64,000 nucleotides of DNA from Talinum fruticosum (taxonomy: Eukaryota; Streptophyta; Magnoliopsida; Caryophyllales; Talinaceae). The notes under the pieces were generated by a model that was given only the letters and a program-made list of their open reading frames with translations, was not told the origin of the DNA and searched no databases. Each line of letters begins with the position of its first letter. Positions within the stretch are counted from its first letter, which is position 1. The DNA lies in NCBI GenBank assembly GCA_021018815.1, contig JAITYX010000127.1, positions 868,001 to 932,000 of the forward strand. Reading direction: 5' to 3'. Positions 57,757 through 64,000 of this stretch are shown piece after piece. Position numbers and translations under genes: made by a program.

Positions 57757-60700
57757 ATGGCTCACAACATTGGAGAGTTCGATGAACGAAGGTCTTCCAC
57801 CGGACCACCAAAGTTTAAAGGATCAAACTTTGTGCACTCTGGAAGAAACCGATAGAGTGCTTTCTGTTGGACAATGACGAAGATGTTTGGAACTTCATCC
57901 AAAAAGGCAACTACATCCTAATGAAGATGGAAGGAAGAAGATCTTTGCCTAGAGAAAAATTCGAGTATACCAATGAGGAGTCGAGAAGTTTAGAAAGAAC
58001 GTCAAAGCAATGAACATTCGATGTGTGCTATCAGCTCGGAAGAGTACAACGAGTGTCGACTGCGACACAACCAAAGATGTGTAGGACACTCTTGTCAACA
58101 CATATGAAGGCACAAGCCAAGTGAACAGGCAAAGATAACCCATTGCGTTCACAAATATGAGTTGTTCAAGATAAAGCCAGAAGAAAACATCACTCATATG
58201 ATTATTCACTTCATTGAGATTACAAACAATCTCAAGTCTCTAGGTAGAAATATTTCACATGAAGAAATATGAAGAAAAATTCTAAGAAGTTTGCCAAAGA
58301 GAAGATGGGGTCCTAAGGTGACAACCATCCGGAAAGCTCAAAACCTCTCTCAACTAAAGTCGGACGAACAGATTGGGAAGCTACTTACCCATGAAATTCA
58401 CTTGGAAGAAGAGGATGCCAAGGTTAGCACCAAAAACAACATTGCGTCGAAGGTCTCGAAATTAGAGGGGAAAGTCCGAGTTCCTTATACTCAAAAGAGG
58501 ATCCAAAGGCACTCATTGCCCGAGGCGTTAAGAGAATGATGAAGCACAAGAATTGAGAAAAGAGGCCAAAGGAAGAGTTCTATAAGAAGGATAAAAAGGA
58601 CATAAAAGGTAAATATTCTTCCCCTTCAAAGTTATCTTTAACTAAGAACTCTTGCTATTTTGAATGTGGCAGCAAAGATCACATAGTCAAAGATTGTTTG
58701 AAGAGAAACAAGGACAGAAAGAAGAAGAAGGCTATGATGGCCACAGGGTGTGATGACGATTCATCCGAGGAAGATGATGATTTTGATAACTCAAAGAGTC
58801 CGATGGCACTAACGGACTTAGAAGTTGAATCCGAGTCAAGACTCGACAACTCGGACACTAAGGAGACAAGTCCTCGGGAGGTAATTGAATACTTTCTCAA
58901 GTTCTTCAAACTTGATTTGGCTAAATATATTGACACTTTGGAAGAAAATTTCAATTCCGATTCTTCTCGGTTCAAAAACAACTTGAGTCTCTTACCTCCG
59001 AGAGCAACTATTTCAAAAATGAATTGGAAAAGCTGAGACTAACTCTGAATGAACTTAAGACTAGTACTCGGACTAATAAGACTAAGTATGAGTCAATCGG
59101 AAGAAAAAATGAGCAACTCAAAAGAAAGATTAATGAGTCTCAAGTGCTTGTTTTGAAGTTTACTCAAGGTCAGAAAAACCTTAACATGCTTTTAATCTCT
59201 CAATGTGTCTCCTTCGAGAAAGAAGGACTTGGTTTTAATGAAGAGGCTGAATCTAATTCCTACTCAAATCTTTTGAAAAAGGACTCCAGAGATGTGAAGT
59301 TCAGGAAGGTTGAGCATGGTCCTATTCATAAGAATGAAAGGAGGAATGAGCCCGGACCAGTTCACAGGAAAAAACCATCTCCACCTGTTTATAATAGAAA
59401 AGATTTTGAAAAGAAAGAGGCACGGACTCGGTTTTCTAGAAAGAAGACTCAGAATAAGACCAAACCCAAAGTAATTCAAATCTGGGTTCCCAAGAGTCTT
59501 CTTCCTTAGAAAAGGACCACGAGTAAACGGAGTTACTAGGTTCATTAGAGGAAGTGAGAAGGGTTAGTGTGTTTCGATTTGCATGTAACTCGAAAAGGAC
59601 GAAACGTCATTGGTATTTAGACAGTGGATGCTCACGCCACATGTCGGGAGATTCAAGACTCTTTTCCGAGTTAGAAGATTTTAAAGGAGGCAAAGTCACC
59701 TTTGGAGATGACAGTAAGGGCAAGATAGTTGGAATTGGCAAGATTATGAAAGGAGACAACTTTATCAGCCCAGTTTATCTTGTCAAGGTGTTAAAGTGCA
59801 ATTTGCTCAACATCTCCGAGTTGTGTGACAAAGGTTAAGAGGTAAGATTTACTCGGACCAACTACTATGTTTCTAATGCAACCACCAAAGAGACTAAGCT
59901 CTCAGCTAAGAGGTTAGGTAATACTTATACTAGTCCTCTTTCGGATCCAAGTTAGAATTTATCTTGTTTATAAGCATCATTGCATGATGATTCTTGGACA
60001 CGAGCATCGCAGATTAGGTCATGTTAGCATGCATACTATCAAAAAGCTTGCATCTCATGGTTTACTTAGGGGCTTACCTAATTGTGCATTTAAGAAAGAT
60101 AAATTCTATGAAGCGTGCACAAAAGGGATATAGGTCGGATCATCCTTCAAACCTCTAAAAATGTTTCCATATCGAACATGCTTGAGTTAGTTCGTATGGA
60201 TTTATGTGGTGAAATCTCTGTGAAGAGTCTCGGAGGTAAATCATATGTACTTGTAATTGTTGATGATTATTCACGATTTACCTAGGGTTTTTTTCTTAAG
60301 AATAAGAATGAAGACTTCAAAGAGTTCAGCAAGCTCTGCAAGAAAATTAAAGTAGAGTCTAAGACTCAGATTAGAAGAATTCAAACTAACCATGGAAGGG
60401 AGTTCGACTACTTAGAATTTGCGAGTTTTGCCATTAGAATAGTATCTCTCACAACTTCCCAACACCCGGAACCCCTCAACAGAATGGGCTAGTGCAAAGA
60501 AAGAACCGAACACTTGAAGAAATAGGAATAACGATGATGATTGAACAAGATCTAACTTACTATTTCGGGCTTAGCCTCGTTAACACCGCAAATTACATAC
60601 TCAACGGATGCCTCATCGGACTCATCTTGAAGAAGACTCCCTATGAGCTTTACAAGGGAAAGAAGCCCAATATTTTATATTTCAAACACTTTTGATGTAA

Positions 60701-62747
60701 GTATTCTGTTCATAACAATGGTAAGGATCACCTGACCAAGTTTGATGCTCGGCCGGATAAAGGTATCTTTCCGAGTTACTCATCTCACAGGAAAGCCTAT
60801 CGTGTTTTTAATAAAAGCACGAACAAAGTGGAAGAAAGCATCCACGTTGTGTTTGATGAGATTGATCACGAAAAAACAAGTGAGTCAACCTTCTCGGATC
60901 TAAAACTCGGTCGAGATGAAGATGATCTTGCTTGAAGCTAAGCTCGGACAGAGTCAAAAGAAAGCAACTCGGAATGAGACAGCTTAGAACATCATAACTC
61001 GGACTAAACTAGCTCAAAAGCCAGCTCATAATGCTAAAGGCCAAGCCAATGAGCAAACTCAGCAAGCTCGGACTCATCGAAGATCAGCCAACAAACTTGG
61101 TGAATCGGAGAATAGGTACAACATTCAAATATGCTTCGAGCGACCCACTCGAGAACATTTTGTCTAATATCAACACTCGGAATAAGAGCTTGTTCTTCTT
61201 TGCAAAATCTATGCACATTCATTGCATTCATATCACTAGCTGAACCTAGAAATGTACTAGATGCCCTAAATGCACCTGAATGGATAGAGGCCATGCAAGA
61301 GGAACTTAAGCAATTTTAGAGAAACCAAGTTTGGACTTTGACCAAATGACCTTCCGACCATCGAGTTATAGGAACCAAATAAGTTTTCAAGAACAAACTA
61401 GGTGAGGATGGGTTCGTACTCGAAATAAGGCTAGACTTGTAGCTCAAGGTTAGAATCAAGAAGAACGGATTGATTGTGGGGAAACCTTTGCACCAGTTGC
61501 TAGGATCGAAGCCATTAGGATCCTATTAGCATTTGCATCAAGCATGAATATTAAATTGTATCAAACGGAGGTCAAATGTGCTTTTCCGAATGGTTTTATT
61601 CAAAAGGAGTCTATGTTGAGCTACCCCGTAGATTTAAAAACTCATAATTTCCAAACCATGTTTTCAAATTGCAAAAGGCTCTATATGGTCTTAAATAAGC
61701 TCCCGGAGCTTAGTATGAAAGACTGAGCAACTTCCTGGTTGAGAATGATTTCAAAAGAGGCCAGATTGACAAAACGTTTTTCATAAAAACGAAGGGAAGA
61801 GATTTCCTTATTGCTCGGATTTATGTTGTTGATATAATTTTTCGAGCTACTAATGAAAATCTTTGTCCAAAATTTTCTAAGTTGATAAGACAGGAATTCA
61901 AAATGAGCATGATGGGAGAGCTCAATTTTTTCCCGAGTCTACAAATCGAACAAGACAAAGATTGCATCTATGTCCATCAATCTAAGTATACCAAGGAGTT
62001 GCCAAAGATGCACAAGCTTCAAGATGTAAAACATGCAGCAACACCCATGAGTAGCAACATGAAATTGGACTCAAACGAAAACGGTAAAGCAAGTAGATCG
62101 AAAACTCTATAGAGGTATGATTGGTTCTCTGTTATATCTCACATCCAAGTAGGCCGGACATTATGTTTAGTGTATGTCTCTGTGAAAGATTTCAAGCTAA
62201 TCCAAAAGAATGACATGTCACTATGATGAAGAGAATTTTTAGATATCTTGCAGGAACTCGGAATCTTGGTCTATGGTTTTCAAGAGACTTAGAACTGACC
62301 CTTACTAGATACAGAGATGCCGATCTACAAGATTGATAGAAAGAGCACATTAGGAGCATGCCAATTTCTGGGTGAATCCCTTATATCTTGGCACTCAAAG
62401 AAGCAGTAACTCAATTGCTTTATCAACTGTTGAAGTTGAGTACATTGCAGCTGGAGCCTCGCTGTGCTCGGATTCTATTGATCAAGCAACACTTGAAGGA
62501 TCCTGGATTGTAATTCAAATCTATCCCAATCAAGTGTGATAATCACCATCACTAAGAATCCAGTTCAACACTCAAAGACAAAGCATATTGAGGTCGGGTT
62601 TCATTTCCTGAGAGACCATTATGAGAAAGGTGATATTGAACTTGAATTCATTCCTACTAAATTTCAGTTAGCTGATATTTTCACTAAGCCACTTAGTGAG
62701 GATCGGTTTTTTTTATTAGGAATGAGCTTAGCATGATTAATGCATGA
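57757..62747 (+). pseudogene. Copia C gag-pol (broken)
   Basis: ATG at 57757 (MAHNIGEFDE). The gag has PPKFKGSNF, RSLPKRRWGPKVTTI and a CCHC knuckle (CYFECGSKDHIVKDC) near 58651-58695. The protease motif DSGCSRHMSGD begins at 59620. The integrase zinc finger is near 60000-60120 and the core with KNRTLEEIG near 60500. RT spans about 61330-62110; its active-site box is changed to YVVD at 61822-61833. RNase H has IEVGFHFLRDHYEKGD and ends at 62747 after MINA. Stops are frequent. Beyond 62747 the sequence follows A and B only to about 63060. Confidence 0.87.
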
Positions 62748-63074
62748 TTATATGCTTTATGTGCTTAATTGTCCGATCTATTCTTGATTAATAAATGGAT
62801 CAGTTGACTTAACAATGAGAGTGAGCTATTGGTTAATTTCTTTCGAGTCGCTCGAAACCATACTGAGTCAAACTCAGTCTTTGATCAAATGGACATCAAA
62901 CTTTTCGGATTATCTCTAGATGAATGGAGAATCTCATAAATATTTTTTTATTTTCACCCTCTCTCTCGACACGCATCACTTTTAAAGAATTCAAACCATT
63001 GGAGAGACAAACGCTGGAATTGTCCATCCGAGAATGTCGTTTGAACGTTGACAAAGAAGGTTGAAGGACGCTTC
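62748..63074 (+). other. Start of the post-pol region of copia C, cut short
   Basis: It matches the region after pol in A and B (GAGTCAAACTCAG, AAATGGACATCAAACTTTT, ATTCAAACCATTGGAGAG), then breaks off at about 63060. The TATA box and third ORF are absent. The next sequence is gag of another copy. Confidence 0.65.
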
Positions 63075-64000
63075 CATTTGAACTTCGTGCACTCGGAGGA
63101 AACCGATGGACTCGCTTTATGTTGGACAATGATGAAGATGTCCGGAACATCATCCAAGAAGGACTACATCCCAATAAAGATGGAAGGAACAAGATTTGTG
63201 CCTCGAAGAAAAATTCGAGTACACCAATGAGGAGTCGACGAACTTATTAGGAAGCCGCTTACCCATGAAATTCATCCGGAAGACGACGATGCCGAGGTCA
63301 GCACCAAAAAGAACATTGCGTTGAACACCTCGTAAAGCAGAGGGGAAAGTCCGAGTTCCTTAGGCTCATAAGATTATCCAATGGCACTAACGGACTCGTA
63401 AGCTGAATCCGAGTCGGACTCGACAACTCGGACATTGAGGAGACAAGTCCTCGGGAGGTAATTGAATACTTTCTCAAGTTCTCCAAACTTGATTTGGCGA
63501 AATATATTTACATTTTGGAAGAAAAGTACAATTCTAATTCTTCTCAGTTCAAAGAACAACTTGAGTTTCTTACCTCCGAGAGCAACTATTTTAAAAATGA
63601 ATTGGAAAACTAAGACTAACTATGAAAGAACCGAAGACTAGTACTCGGACTAATGAGACTAAGTTTGTTCACTCGGAAGAGAAAATGGGCATCCGAAAAG
63701 AAAGCTCAATGAGTCTCAAGAGCTTGTTTTGAAGTATACTCAAGGTTAGAAAAACCTTGACATGCTTCTAGGCTTTCAATGTGTCTCCTTCAGGAAAGAA
63801 GGACTTGGTTTTAACGAAGAGGAGGAATTTAATTCCTACTCTAATCTTTTCAAAAAGGACTCTAGAGTCTGTGAAGTTCGGGAAGGCCGAGCATGGTCCA
63901 ATTCAAAAGAATGAAAGGAGGACTGAGCCCCGACTACTTTACTTGGGAAAACCATATGCATCTGTTTATAAAAGAGAAGATTTTCAAAAGAAAGAGACAC
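63075..64000 (+). pseudogene. Copia D gag, partial, with deletions
   Basis: It matches gag of copia C from about 57825: LDNDEDVRNIIQ, EKFEYTNEESTN, then a jump to KPLTHEIHPEDDDAEV and another jump past the zinc knuckle to the DSDSTTRTLRR-type stretch (58800 in C), so two internal deletions removed the gag core and the CCHC knuckle. It continues to the window end in the gag-protease linker (FKKDSR, EHGPIQKNERR). No LTR or primer site precedes it. Confidence 0.78.

Overview
This window looks like repeat-rich nuclear DNA of a flowering plant. I recognise no intact host gene, rRNA, tRNA, CRISPR array or bacterial signal. Almost everything classifiable is a transposable element, mostly LTR retrotransposons of plant lineages that use a tRNA-iMet-type or tRNA-Arg-type primer site. 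Several are nested in one another. CACTA ends, a CACTA transposase scrap, small inverted-repeat elements and long trinucleotide microsatellites fill the rest. Coding regions are broken by stops and frameshifts.

Layout. Bases 1-4219 are the 5' end of a Tekay/Del-like Ty3/gypsy element on the minus strand: gag scrap, primer site and a 2.7 kb LTR. It abuts Ty1/copia element A (SIRE/Maximus type, plus strand, 4220-10838): pol, a third ORF behind its own TATA box, and a chimeric 3' LTR. A gypsy gag scrap follows (10839-11410). Then comes copy 1 of a Tat-lineage Ty3/gypsy element (11410-about 19090, sense on minus), internally deleted and partly duplicated. CACTA ends (19140-20229), a small Ale-like copia (20826-23254) and a probable CACTA element (23255-27100) carrying three tandem giant hairpins come next, then a CACTA transposase scrap (27857-28106).

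Copy 2 of the Tat element runs 28134-51768 (sense on plus). It has pol, two accessory genes on the opposite strand (a DUF7745-like gene and a plant-mobile-domain, PMD, gene) and a 3' LTR. It was broken up by a 2 kb AT-rich insertion, a small palindromic element, and a complete 10.8 kb SIRE-type copia element B (35598-46370, minus) flanked by a 5 bp target duplication CATCA. Removing B rejoins sequence that is continuous in copy 1.

The right end holds unclassified AT-rich DNA, an inverted-repeat element full of AAT/AAC repeats (54401-55462), another CACTA end (55789), and a tandem run of SIRE-type copia pieces: a 3' tail, an LTR shared with element C (56849-about 63060) and a fourth gag copy D (63075-64000).

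Two features stand out. The Tat family carries a pair of intron-containing genes antisense to pol, seen in two copies. The SIRE-type elements carry a third ORF behind an internal promoter, and part of that ORF has moved into the LTR of element A.
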